Shown here: piece after piece, positions 24,601 to 32,071 of the stretch
Layout: each line of letters begins with the position of its first letter
How positions within the stretch are numbered: position 1 is the first letter of the stretch
DNA from: Timonella sp031979385
GTDB taxonomy: Bacteria > Actinomycetota > Actinomycetes > Actinomycetales > Cellulomonadaceae
Length of the DNA stretch: 64,000 bases
Direction of reading: 5' to 3'
NCBI GenBank assembly: GCA_031979385.1
Contig: DALZEF010000004.1
Coordinates: 128,023-192,022, forward strand
Position numbers and translations under genes: made by a program
Notes under the pieces: model-generated
Databases searched by the model: none
The model's input: the letters and a program-made list of their open reading frames with translations, nothing else
Told to the model about the DNA's origin: nothing

Positions 24601-25196
24601 TGCTCTGCTTCGTCGAGTTGTTTCCTGGCGTCTTCGAGTTCTCTCTCTCCTGCGAGGAGGAGCGCTCGACCTTCAACAAGTTTGGCCTCGTTGTCGAAGA
24701 TTTCCTTTTCTCCGGCGACCAGTTCTTCCTCTGCCTCGAGGAGTTGTTGGGAACCATCGGAGACCTCGGCTTGGGCCTCCTCTAGTTTCTTCTCGTTTTC
24801 GGCGATTTCCGCTTCGCCGTCGGCGACGTTTTGTGCGCTGTTGTCGATTTGGTCTTGCATCTCGAATGGGTTCAGGACTGAACGCACAGGCGTTTGCCCC
24901 TCTAGGCCTTCGAGGGCAGTGACAATTGCTGCGCGTTGCGCGTCGCTGAAGGGTTCACCGTCGTTGGTTTGGAAGACGATGGTGCCGTTTCCACCGGAGA
25001 GTTCGGGTAGTTCCTCGTGCATGAGATTGAGCACGCGTTCGGTTTCTGTGCCTGGCAGTGAGAACGTGTTGGACAGGGTGCCCATGAAGGTTCCTGCGAG
25101 GACTCCGATGAGCGTGAGGATCGCGACCCAGGAGGCAATGAACTTCTTGCGGTGGTCGTGTGCGGCAAGACCGATTTTGTACAGGAATTGTGCCAT
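21639..25196 (-). CDS. MMPL/RND-family transporter with a giant coiled-coil insert
   Basis: 1185 residues. First membrane helix at about 20-42, then an extracytoplasmic region holding, from about 113 to 530, more than 400 residues of Ala/Glu/Lys/Gln coiled-coil repeats of the pattern xxLxxGxxxLxxG (DGEKELADGRKQFNDGRAEY). After that the usual MMPL membrane blocks (VIGLIIAGIVLFVMFGTFLA, GIDYTLFIVHRHR, a second set with GLAMDYQVFLVTAMREAY). MMPL proteins export lipids or small molecules; the coil resembles YhgE/Pip-type repeats and could span the cell wall. Begins 4 bases after the TetR gene stop, so the pair forms an operon. Confidence 0.9.
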   Translation of the reverse strand: MAQFLYKIGLAAHDHRKKFIASWVAILTLIGVLAGTFMGTLSNTFSLPGTETERVLNLMHEELPELSGGNGTIVFQTNDGEPFSDAQRAAIVTALEGLEGQTPVRSVLNPFEMQDQIDNSAQNVADGEAEIAENEKKLEEAQAEVSDGSQQLLEAEEELVAGEKEIFDNEAKLVEGRALLLAGERELEDARKQLDEAEQQLADGEKELADGRKQFNDGRAEYEAGLKEFKAGEQQFNAGKKEYNQGVKEYEAGKKQIADGEKQIAAAKKQLAAGTAEYEAGKKQYDAGIAQAAAQLGTSGERATIAAAKGALQQISGALSQIPSHKDLQDSKARLEQLGMQDTPDYANVITAIETRTTLEAQQEQLNQLVAASVELPKAAAELEQGNKTIAEESAKLEAGRKELKTAEKQLTAAKKELDAAEKELKAAEKQLSAAKKELDAAEQQLTDGERELADGRAQYEAGLAQYNAGVAEISRNEKQLEDGERQLAEGRKQLEEGRTQIEENKQKLEDARIQIADGKKQLEDGRIALALGLRTVALTEPMSFINKKNNTAISQVMFYGQPESLTADERADIQSIADSVEATGVTTLFSKEILSDLNSIFGITEVIGLIIAGIVLFVMFGTFLAVGLPLLMALSGVAAGVGGTLALSSLIDMQSITPALALMLGLAVGIDYTLFIVHRHRTQLLAGMPLRESIGRSIGTSGNAVVFAGLTVIIALSALVVSGLPFIAILGLSAAFTVLMSVLLSITLTPALLAVMGEKVLTKKGRAARAEAVAATSSAVAGSSTVAHTNGSKPSASLWWVKTLTSAPWLAALASIIVLGVIAIPVASMKTALPDGGSEPYGSDAQRAYEITSQQFGPGFNGQLILLAELDNPEDENAATEQLLEVAERISRTDGVFAAVPAATNQELTFGAIQIVPASGPADPATEEIVHELRGMTDTIKDETGVTAHITGQVAAQIDVSEKINAALPPYLIIVVGLSLILMLLVFRSIVVPLIATLGFLLSLAAAFGSTVAVYQWGWFGSLFDVHNPAPIMSFLPILLTGILFGLAMDYQVFLVTAMREAYAHGSSARDAVKQGFNLAAPVVVAAALIMVSVFAGFTFSHLTMIRPIGFALAIGVLFDAFVVRMTLTPAIMHLLGDKAWYLPAWLERILPDVDVEGAKLEDSVPPADSTESDPALAPSGSNA

Positions 25197-25199
25197 GGG

Positions 25200-25865
25200 T
25201 CAGGCGTCTTTCTGTGCGGGCGTTGGGGTGGGGTTGATGGAAGCGATGGTGGGGAAACCATCTTTGATGATTTCGATTGCCTGGGTCAGAGTGTCCTTGA
25301 GGCGTGCGGTATCGGCCTCGGTTGGGATGCCGTCAACGGTGTCGAACCAGTGTTGGAACGCGGCGTTGCAGGCGCCGAGCACGGAGTGGCTGAAGACGGA
25401 GATCGCGAATGGGTCCGCATTGGGTAGCCGTTGCCCGAGTTTGCGGGTCATTTCGGTGATTGCCTCTTCCCAGGCGATGAGCCGGTTGGCGTGTAGCGAT
25501 GGGTTGGTGCAGCCCTGTGAGTAGAGCAATGCGACGGAACTGAGGAAGTCCTGGTCTGCGATGGAGTGCAGGGCGTGGATGGTGGCGTCGACGATGGGCA
25601 TGGTGAAGGCGTGGTCGTCGAGCGCTTCGATCGCGCGGTCGAGGGCGCGGGTCACCTGAATGTTGAGGGCTTCGTCGAGGGACGAGAAGTAGTTGAAGAA
25701 CGTGCGTCGAGAGATGTCAGCGCGGGCTGCGACCATCTCGATCGTGATGTTCTCGTAGCTAACCTCGGCCACCAGGTCGAGCGCGGCCTGCGCGATGGCT
25801 GCCCTGGTCGCGGCTTTGTTGCGTTCTCGTCGCGAGAGCGTAGTGTCGGGAGCCTTTGAAGTCAC
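25200..25865 (-). CDS. TetR-family regulator of the MMPL gene
   Basis: 221 residues from GTG 25865. TetR helix-turn-helix: RNKAATRAAIAQAALDLVAE, then ITIEMVAARADISRRTFFNYF. TAGTGT lies 6 bases before the GTG with no ribosome site, so the transcript is probably leaderless. A 16-bp near-perfect palindrome directly upstream of that hexamer is a likely autorepressor site. The MMPL gene follows within 4 bases, so the regulator presumably controls its own export operon in response to an exported ligand. Confidence 0.9.
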   Translation of the reverse strand: MTSKAPDTTLSRRERNKAATRAAIAQAALDLVAEVSYENITIEMVAARADISRRTFFNYFSSLDEALNIQVTRALDRAIEALDDHAFTMPIVDATIHALHSIADQDFLSSVALLYSQGCTNPSLHANRLIAWEEAITEMTRKLGQRLPNADPFAISVFSHSVLGACNAAFQHWFDTVDGIPTEADTARLKDTLTQAIEIIKDGFPTIASINPTPTPAQKDA

Positions 25866-25871
25866 CTGTTT

Positions 25872-25902
25872 ACACTACGTGCAATTTTGCACGCAGTGCA
25901 AT
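25872..25902. promoter_or_regulatory. Promoter and putative TetR operator
   Basis: Minus-strand -10 hexamer TAGTGT (25872-25877), immediately followed upstream by the palindrome CGTGCAATTTTGCACG (25878-25893, 7-bp arms around TT) and a further GTGCAAT half-site at 25896-25902. Confidence 0.6.
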
Positions 25903-26255
25903 TGGCAACGATATGGTTCCGATCACACCCCATCTCAACTTCCAGCACTGTCGGGTATGCCCTGCCATCCGGTCGAACCCAGCGCTGACTGAGTCCCATT
26001 CCACGGCCGATGGGCCGAAAAGTGTCCGAGTGCACTGAATTTATCTGTGCATTCGGAACAAAAGTAGCCCATCGACAGTGAGCGGCACCGACGCGGAGAG
26101 AGGGATGCGTGGAACCTCTCCCCGAAAGCCAAGAAGCCCCCTGGGGTTGCAGGTGGCGCTGCTAATCTAGGAGGCAGAACCTGCGAACCGGCCGTCCACG
26201 CGGCCGCACCCAGCGAAGAAACGCAACCGGCTCGTCGAAAAGGAATGGTCACACA
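25903..26255. other. Intergenic region with cruciform
   Basis: 353 bases between divergent TetR and dcd genes. An imperfect cruciform spans 26008-26074: outer arms CGATGGGC/GCCCATCG, inner arms TCCGA-TGCA/TGCA-TCGGA. The rest shows no gene. The dcd start is preceded by AAAAGGAATGG at about 26238-26248. The CTCGTCG motif lies at 26229-26242. Confidence 0.5.
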
Positions 26256-26897
26256 GTGCTCCTCTCAGACCGCGATATCAAAGCCCACATCGAAGCGGGC
26301 ACGGTGGCTCTCGAACCGTTCGACCCAACCCTGATCCAGCCCTCAAGCGTGGACGTGCGCCTCGATCGGTTCTTCCGCCTGTTCGACAACCACAAGTACC
26401 CCTACATCGATCCGGCCACAGAACAGCCGGAGTTGACGCGACTCGTTGAGGTGGAAGCGGACACCCCGTTTATCCTGCACCCAGGTGAGTTCGTTCTCGC
26501 GGCCACATACGAGCAGGTCACCCTGCCCAACAATGTGGCTGCGCGCCTCGAGGGGAAATCCTCGCTCGGACGACTCGGCTTGCTGACCCACTCGACCGCG
26601 GGTTTCATCGACCCAGGCTTCACCGGACACGTGACCTTGGAACTGAGTAACGTCGCGACTCTACCAATCCTGTTGTGGCCGGGCATGAAGATCGGTCAGA
26701 TGTGCTTCTTCCAACTCACCTCTGAAACTGAGAACCCGTACGGTTCGCACGTGTATGGGTCGCGCTACCAGGGGCAGCGTGGACCGACAGCATCACGCTC
26801 GTACCTGAACTTCTACCGCAGTGACGTCACCGACGTGTCAGGAACCGATGCACCCGTGGCAGAAGAATCTGTCTCCGGCAAACCTGACGCGCACTAG
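26256..26897 (+). CDS. dcd: dCTP deaminase, dUMP-forming (bifunctional type)
   Basis: 213 residues from GTG 26256. Makes dUMP from dCTP (deaminase plus dUTPase) for thymidylate synthesis. The sequence runs collinear with Mycobacterium tuberculosis Dcd: MLLSDRDIKAHIEAGT, LIQPSSVDVRLDRFFR, RLEGKSSLGRLGLLTHST, AGFIDPGFTGHVTLELSN, WPGMKIGQMCFF and SRYQGQRGPTASRSYLNF. The catalytic Glu lies in TGHVTLELSN. A polar extension of about 20 residues after NFYRSD is extra. Eleven bases separate it from the next, unrecognised gene. Confidence 0.95.
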   Translation: MLLSDRDIKAHIEAGTVALEPFDPTLIQPSSVDVRLDRFFRLFDNHKYPYIDPATEQPELTRLVEVEADTPFILHPGEFVLAATYEQVTLPNNVAARLEGKSSLGRLGLLTHSTAGFIDPGFTGHVTLELSNVATLPILLWPGMKIGQMCFFQLTSETENPYGSHVYGSRYQGQRGPTASRSYLNFYRSDVTDVSGTDAPVAEESVSGKPDAH

Positions 26898-26908
26898 TAA
26901 GACCTCCA

Positions 26909-28129
26909 ATGACCCAACTACGGCTCTCACCGACACCGCTGCCAGACCTTCCTTCCCGCAGCGCTGGGACGGGCGCTCAGGTCACGCACTTCCTGACCCT
27001 GCCCGACTACCTGGACCCCTCCGACATGGAGTTTCTGTTCCAGTGCCGCGAACCACGCGCAACCTGGGAAACCCTGCCGCGAGAGATCGTGGACGGTGAC
27101 ATCGTCGAGATCCTGCCGGGAACGATCAGGCTTTCCCCGAGGGCTATCGTGCATGGCCCATACTCGCCGCGCATACTCGCACCGGAATCGCAGTCGAAGG
27201 TCATCTCGCTCGAAACCGGTGCTGTGAGCATGGGGGATACAGGCGTCATCCTCGACACGGGAGTTCTACATCTCGACTTGGGTGCTCTCGACAAAGACCC
27301 TGAAACGCAGCCGCATCCTGCACAGTTCCCACCGCAGGCGACGCTCGTATGGGCGCTCACGTGCGTGCGCGAACGCGGCGAGGCACCCATGCGGGATGTG
27401 GGCGACAGGGATGGACTGGCACGCATCTTCGCGGAGGGCACGCCGGTGCGCGAGGAGTTCCGGCAGGTGACCTCTCTGGTCTCGATTGCGCGTTTCTTGG
27501 AGGGCACGGCACACTTCGATGCGGTCCTGGGCGGTGGTGCCGAGCGTTATCGCTCCGTCGCCCCTGACCCCGCTGCCAATGTGGAGCTGACCGTCTACAG
27601 CGACGTATGGCTCGATCCCCAGGCAACCCTGCGTCTTGCCCAACTCGTTGCGCCAACCATGCAGTACATGCCCACCGAGGTGGAATGGGACGGTCCAAAC
27701 CTCGAGGCGGCGCAGGAAGTACGTGATGAACTCGTTGCCCTCGCCCCAGACTTTCTCGAGAAGTTGCACCGCACCGCAGACGAGTTCGATGCACAGACGC
27801 TTGCCGAACCCGAGGCGGTTACCGCCTATGGGCTCGTGTACGAGGCATCCAAGGGCGATCTGGTCACGGTGGAGGTGGCCGGAACACAATGGCTACCACC
27901 GATCCTGGAGAACATTGAATGGGCCAAGAACGGGGTGATCGAATACCGGATCTCATGGATTCCAGATGACCTCGAGGACTGGCATCGTGAACTTCCCAGC
28001 TTTGAACTGCGTCAGCGACGCACCCGTATCACGCCGCTTGTGCGTAGCCTTACCCGGTCGCTGTATTCGGCGACCGCAGGAGAGGTTGTGGACCAGGACG
28101 GGTTTCTACGTGACCCGGCCTCTCTGTAG
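26909..28129 (+). CDS. Unrecognised 406-residue cytosolic protein
   Basis: No family recognised. No signal peptide or membrane segment; acidic; one Cys near the N-terminus (LFQCREP) and one in TCVRERGE. Features visible: an N-terminal beta-rich part with GDIVEILPGTIRLSPRAIVH, a central helical part with LARIFAEGTPVREEF, and a C-terminal part with EVAGTQWLPPILENIEWAKN and IEYRISWIPDDLEDWH. Its start lies 11 bases after dcd, so the two are probably cotranscribed, which hints at a link to nucleotide metabolism but proves nothing. Length, composition and codon use are those of a real gene. Confidence 0.75.
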   Translation: MTQLRLSPTPLPDLPSRSAGTGAQVTHFLTLPDYLDPSDMEFLFQCREPRATWETLPREIVDGDIVEILPGTIRLSPRAIVHGPYSPRILAPESQSKVISLETGAVSMGDTGVILDTGVLHLDLGALDKDPETQPHPAQFPPQATLVWALTCVRERGEAPMRDVGDRDGLARIFAEGTPVREEFRQVTSLVSIARFLEGTAHFDAVLGGGAERYRSVAPDPAANVELTVYSDVWLDPQATLRLAQLVAPTMQYMPTEVEWDGPNLEAAQEVRDELVALAPDFLEKLHRTADEFDAQTLAEPEAVTAYGLVYEASKGDLVTVEVAGTQWLPPILENIEWAKNGVIEYRISWIPDDLEDWHRELPSFELRQRRTRITPLVRSLTRSLYSATAGEVVDQDGFLRDPASL

Positions 28130-28334
28130 AGTTTCGCGAACTTTTACCTCCTAAATACGTCACATCGGGACTTAGGTCGGTGTGCGCTTGGTAAAATCAA
28201 CTCGTCGTATACCGTGTCTCGGTATGCGTTTTGTGAAAGTTATCGCACTCCCAAACTGGAACTTGACGCGGGCTTGCCCCGTTCTTGGTGCGTAACTGTG
28301 TTCTTGTTACCGCCCACTACAGGACGGAGCGGAC
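28130..28334 (+). promoter_or_regulatory. Leader region of the mrp operon
   Basis: 205 bases. A loose CCTAA/TTAGG pair (28151-28176) and a partial copy of the intergenic motif (CTCGTCGTAT at 28201) are visible, and GGACGGAGC precedes the GTG start. No clear riboswitch. Confidence 0.3.
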
Positions 28335-31300
28335 GTGCTGATTTTGCTCGTTGCCCATGCGATCATGGCTCTCATTGCGCCCGCATTAGTAACGTGGTTT
28401 GGCCGTAAGGCTTTCCTCGTTGTTGCTGCTGCCCCTGCAGGCGCCGCCGTGTACGCGCTCACCATGACCTCGCGTGTGCTTGAGGGGAACTATCCTGCTG
28501 AGAGCTATTCGTGGATACCGGCTCTCGGTATCAATATCGCTTTCAGGTTGGACACGCTGTCGTGGCTGATGCTGCTCATCGTCGGTGGTATTGGTGCTGG
28601 CGTACTGATCTATTGTTCTGTATACTTCTCGCCCACGGCCCAAGGCCTGAGGCGTTTTTGTGGCGTTCTCACGGCATTCGCCGGTGTCATGGTGGGTCTG
28701 GTGCTCGCCGATGACCTGATGCTGTTGTTCATGTTCTGGGAACTCACCACGGTCTTCTCCTACCTGCTCATCGGCCACTACTTTGAGAAGAAGGCTTCTC
28801 GACGAGCCGCCATGCAGGCGATCATCGTCACCACCGCAGGCGGCTTGGCGATGCTCGTGGGTGTTGTGATCCTTGGCGTGAGTGCGGAGACCGGCTTCTC
28901 GCTGTCCGGCATGATCGCGAACCCGCCGCAGAGCGCGGCCGTCACCGCTGGCGTCGTGTGCCTGCTGATCGGTGCGGCCTCAAAGGCCGCGTTGATCCCG
29001 ACGCACTTCTGGCTTCCCGGTGCCATGGCCGCTCCGACTCCGGTGTCGGCGTACCTGCATGCTGCTGCGATGGTGAAGGCTGGCGTGTATCTGGTTGCGC
29101 GCTTCGCTCCCGCCTACTCCCACCTTGAGGTGTGGGTGTGGATGATCGTGATCATGGGGTGTGGCACCCTGCTCCTGGGCGGGTATCGTGCGCTGCGCCA
29201 ACATGATCTGAAACTTATTCTGGCGTATGGAACGGTCTCGCAGCTCGGTTTGATCGTGCTGATGGTGGGACTGGGTTCGCAGAGCGCTGCGCTCGCGGGC
29301 CTCGCGATGATCGCGTCGCACGCGATGTTCAAGGCCGCACTGTTCTTGACCACCGGTGTGGTTGACGCTGCGACGGGAACTCGCGATATGCGACGACTCA
29401 CGGGCGTGGGTCGTGCTATGCCGATGGTCGCGTTCACGGGAATCGTGGCGACGTTGTCCATGATCGGCGTGCCGCCGTTGGCGGGATACGTCGCGAAGGA
29501 GGCCGCACTTGAGGCTCTTCTGCATGACGGCGTTCCCGCGCTGGCTCCATGGGTCAGTACGGTTGTCCTGGTCTCCGTGGTCGTTGGTTCGATGCTGACT
29601 GTCGCATATGGTGCCCGTTTCTGCTGGGGGGCCTTTGCGGATAAGAAGGGTGCACCGGCAATCGCGATTCCGAAGTACACCTCCGAGGGCAAGCCATCCA
29701 TCACCGACATGGTGGACCCGGCTGAGTTCAAGCGTCAGGGTCCACGTCTGACCGTCCCAGGACTTGTGCTTGCGGTGCTCTCGTTGATTGTGGGTCTGTT
29801 CCCAGCACAGTTTGAGAAGTACATCGTTGCGCATGCTGACACCTACCAGGCCGGACACGCAGGCCACCTGACGCTGTGGGCTGGCTTTGGCACCAGCTTC
29901 TGGTTGACCGTCGCGGTTCTGAGCGTTGGCGCGCTGATGTTCTGGGTACGTCGCCCGATTGAACTGTTCCAGGCCGCAATGCCACACGGTGCGGATGCTG
30001 AACTGGTCTACCGCAGGTTCATGCGGCTACTCGACAACTTCGCCGCAGACCTCACCGCTATCACCCAGCGTGGTTCGCTACCGTATTACCTCTCTGCGAT
30101 TCTTGTCGTGATGGCGCTTGGTCCGGGGTCACTACTGTTCTTCGGCAATGATCTGCCGTCCGCCTCCGAGGTGCGCTTGTGGGACACCCCTGCGCAGTTG
30201 TTCGCCGTGATCATCATCATCCCGGCCGTCGTGCTGGCCGCGCGTTCACGCCGCCGTATCAAGGCGGTTCTTCTTGTCGGGTTTGCCGGATACTCCACGG
30301 CGATGCTGTTCCTGTTGCAAGGCGCGCCAGACCTAGCGTTGACTCAGGTACTGGTCGAGACGATCACCCTCGTCGTCATGCTGCTCGCGCTGCGCCGTCT
30401 ACCCGCCTACTTCTCCGACCGACCACTCAAAGCCTCGCGCTGGCTCCGTCTGAGCGTCGCGCTCGTCATCGGTGCGCTGGCCATGGGGCTGGCCGCAATC
30501 GTTCCGGGAGCGCGTATCCACCAGCGGGCGTCAATTGACTTCCCGCAGGAGGCCTACGAGTTCGGTGGCGGAAAGAACATCGTCAACGTGGCCCTCGTCG
30601 ACATGCGTGCCTGGGACACGATGGGCGAGATCTCCGTGCTCCTGGTTGCCGCGACGGGCGTTGCCTCGCTGATCTTCCTGAGCCGCAGGTCCGGTGAGAT
30701 TCTGCGGGTGGACAATGCACCGAGGAAGGTTGGCTCCGGAGCTGTCTGGTCCAACCACGATGAGACCGACAAGAACGCCTCCCTTCGGAAGAAGGGGGTC
30801 GTGAGCGAGGGTCTTAAGGCCACCCCTGCTCAGGTGAAGACCACGCAGCGGTTCCGTAAGTGGCTGCGTGCTGGCTCGACCCTGGCCCCGCAGCGCCGAT
30901 CTGTCATCTTCGAGGTCGTGGCCCGTCTGATATTCCACTCGATGATCGTGTTCGGGTTGTTCCTGCTGTTCTCGGGACACAACGCTCCGGGTGGTGGATT
31001 CGCGGCTGGCCTGGTTGTGGGCATCGCCCTGATCGTGCGCTATCTGGCCGGTGGCCGATACGAACTGGGCGAGGCGGCCCCTGTGCACCCGGGTCTGCTG
31101 CTCGGAACGGGTCTGTTCCTCTCCGCGGGTGTCGGACTGCTGTCCCTGATCTTGAGCGGAAGCGTGCTACAGAGTTTCATCTGGGAGTTCACGCTGCCGT
31201 TGATCGGTGACGTCAAGTTGATCTCCACCCTGTTCTTTGACATAGGCGTGTTCCTCGTCGTGCTCGGCGTCGTGCTCGACATTCTCCGCTCACTCGGTGC

Positions 31301-31373
31301 CGAGATCGATAAACAGATGGACACCGCTGCCACAACCGAACGCGAACGCATCGAGGAAGGAGCCCACCGATGA
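28335..31373 (+). CDS. mrpA: Na+/H+ antiporter subunit A with fused B domain (Mrp/Mnh)
   Basis: 1012 residues from GTG 28335. The N-terminal two thirds are the NuoL/MrpA proton-channel fold (LLFMFWELTTVFSYLLIGHY, KAALIPTHFWLPGAMAAPTP, HAAAMVKAGVYLVARF), with the Lys and Glu residues used for proton transfer. A DUF4040-type stretch (QGAPDLALTQVLVETITLVV) follows, and from about 850 comes an MnhB domain (LFSGHNAPGGGFAAGLVVGI). The separate mrpB gene is therefore absent. Mrp exchanges Na+ for H+ in the membrane and supports pH and salt homeostasis. First of six overlapping genes. Confidence 0.95.
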   Translation: MLILLVAHAIMALIAPALVTWFGRKAFLVVAAAPAGAAVYALTMTSRVLEGNYPAESYSWIPALGINIAFRLDTLSWLMLLIVGGIGAGVLIYCSVYFSPTAQGLRRFCGVLTAFAGVMVGLVLADDLMLLFMFWELTTVFSYLLIGHYFEKKASRRAAMQAIIVTTAGGLAMLVGVVILGVSAETGFSLSGMIANPPQSAAVTAGVVCLLIGAASKAALIPTHFWLPGAMAAPTPVSAYLHAAAMVKAGVYLVARFAPAYSHLEVWVWMIVIMGCGTLLLGGYRALRQHDLKLILAYGTVSQLGLIVLMVGLGSQSAALAGLAMIASHAMFKAALFLTTGVVDAATGTRDMRRLTGVGRAMPMVAFTGIVATLSMIGVPPLAGYVAKEAALEALLHDGVPALAPWVSTVVLVSVVVGSMLTVAYGARFCWGAFADKKGAPAIAIPKYTSEGKPSITDMVDPAEFKRQGPRLTVPGLVLAVLSLIVGLFPAQFEKYIVAHADTYQAGHAGHLTLWAGFGTSFWLTVAVLSVGALMFWVRRPIELFQAAMPHGADAELVYRRFMRLLDNFAADLTAITQRGSLPYYLSAILVVMALGPGSLLFFGNDLPSASEVRLWDTPAQLFAVIIIIPAVVLAARSRRRIKAVLLVGFAGYSTAMLFLLQGAPDLALTQVLVETITLVVMLLALRRLPAYFSDRPLKASRWLRLSVALVIGALAMGLAAIVPGARIHQRASIDFPQEAYEFGGGKNIVNVALVDMRAWDTMGEISVLLVAATGVASLIFLSRRSGEILRVDNAPRKVGSGAVWSNHDETDKNASLRKKGVVSEGLKATPAQVKTTQRFRKWLRAGSTLAPQRRSVIFEVVARLIFHSMIVFGLFLLFSGHNAPGGGFAAGLVVGIALIVRYLAGGRYELGEAAPVHPGLLLGTGLFLSAGVGLLSLILSGSVLQSFIWEFTLPLIGDVKLISTLFFDIGVFLVVLGVVLDILRSLGAEIDKQMDTAATTERERIEEGAHR

Positions 31374-32071
31374 CCACGGCACACCTTCCATTCGCTGTGT
31401 TTGCAGAAGGAACGGCGGTACACGACCCAGGCATGATCGACATGTCCCCGTCGATCATGTTGATCATCGCAATCGGTGCGTTCGTCGCCGCAGGAGTCTA
31501 CCTGCTCCTTGAGCGCTCATTGACCCGTGTCCTGCTCGGATTCATCTTGATCGGCAACGGCGTCAATCTCATGTTCATGGTTGCTGGCGGACGCGCGGGC
31601 GGCGCCCCGATTACCGGAGTGACTCCCGAGTCCGAGATGAGCGATCCACTACCGCAGGCGATGGTCCTCACCGCAATCGTGATCACGCTTGGGTTGACCG
31701 CGTTTGTCGTCGCGATGGCTTACCGCTCGTGGCAGTTGCTTGGCCACGATGAGGTCCAGGACGACCTTGAGGACCGCCGTATCGCACGCATCGCCGCACG
31801 GAACGCACCGTCAATCGCTGGTGCGGATGACTCCGACGCCTCCGATGACGAACTCAACACCGAGATAGTCGCGGCGGACGTGCGCGATGAGACCTCCGAC
31901 ACCTCGGAGCTCGACGACCCGGCGATGGCCGCCGCTTACGCCGCCTACTACAGCGAGCGGGCTGCAAAGGAACCCGATCCCGACCGGGCCTCAGAACTTG
32001 CGACAAAGGCCGAGTGGTGGGGCGAGGTCCACCGTAGACAACAGGAAGAGGAGGGAACCAAGAATGACTGA
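31370..32071 (+). CDS. mrpC: Na+/H+ antiporter subunit C (MrpC/MnhC, NuoK-like)
   Basis: 233 residues; starts in an ATGA overlap with mrpA. Three membrane helices as in NuoK: MLIIAIGAFVAAGVYLLLE, RVLLGFILIGNGVNLMFMVAGG and a third at about 95-120 (MVLTAIVITLGLTAFVVAMAY). The normal family length is about 115-160, and here an acidic cytosolic extension of about 100 residues follows (ADDSDASDDELNTE and beyond). An extension is not unusual in Actinobacteria, but its function is unknown. Confidence 0.92.
   Translation: MTTAHLPFAVFAEGTAVHDPGMIDMSPSIMLIIAIGAFVAAGVYLLLERSLTRVLLGFILIGNGVNLMFMVAGGRAGGAPITGVTPESEMSDPLPQAMVLTAIVITLGLTAFVVAMAYRSWQLLGHDEVQDDLEDRRIARIAARNAPSIAGADDSDASDDELNTEIVAADVRDETSDTSELDDPAMAAAYAAYYSERAAKEPDPDRASELATKAEWWGEVHRRQQEEEGTKND

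Noticed and set aside
23656..25524. Ser/Cys-rich open frames opposite the MMPL coiled coil
   Set aside because: Low-complexity shadows of Glu/Lys/Ala codons; also considered as a CRISPR-like repeat, but the repeats are protein-level heptads with varying spacing.
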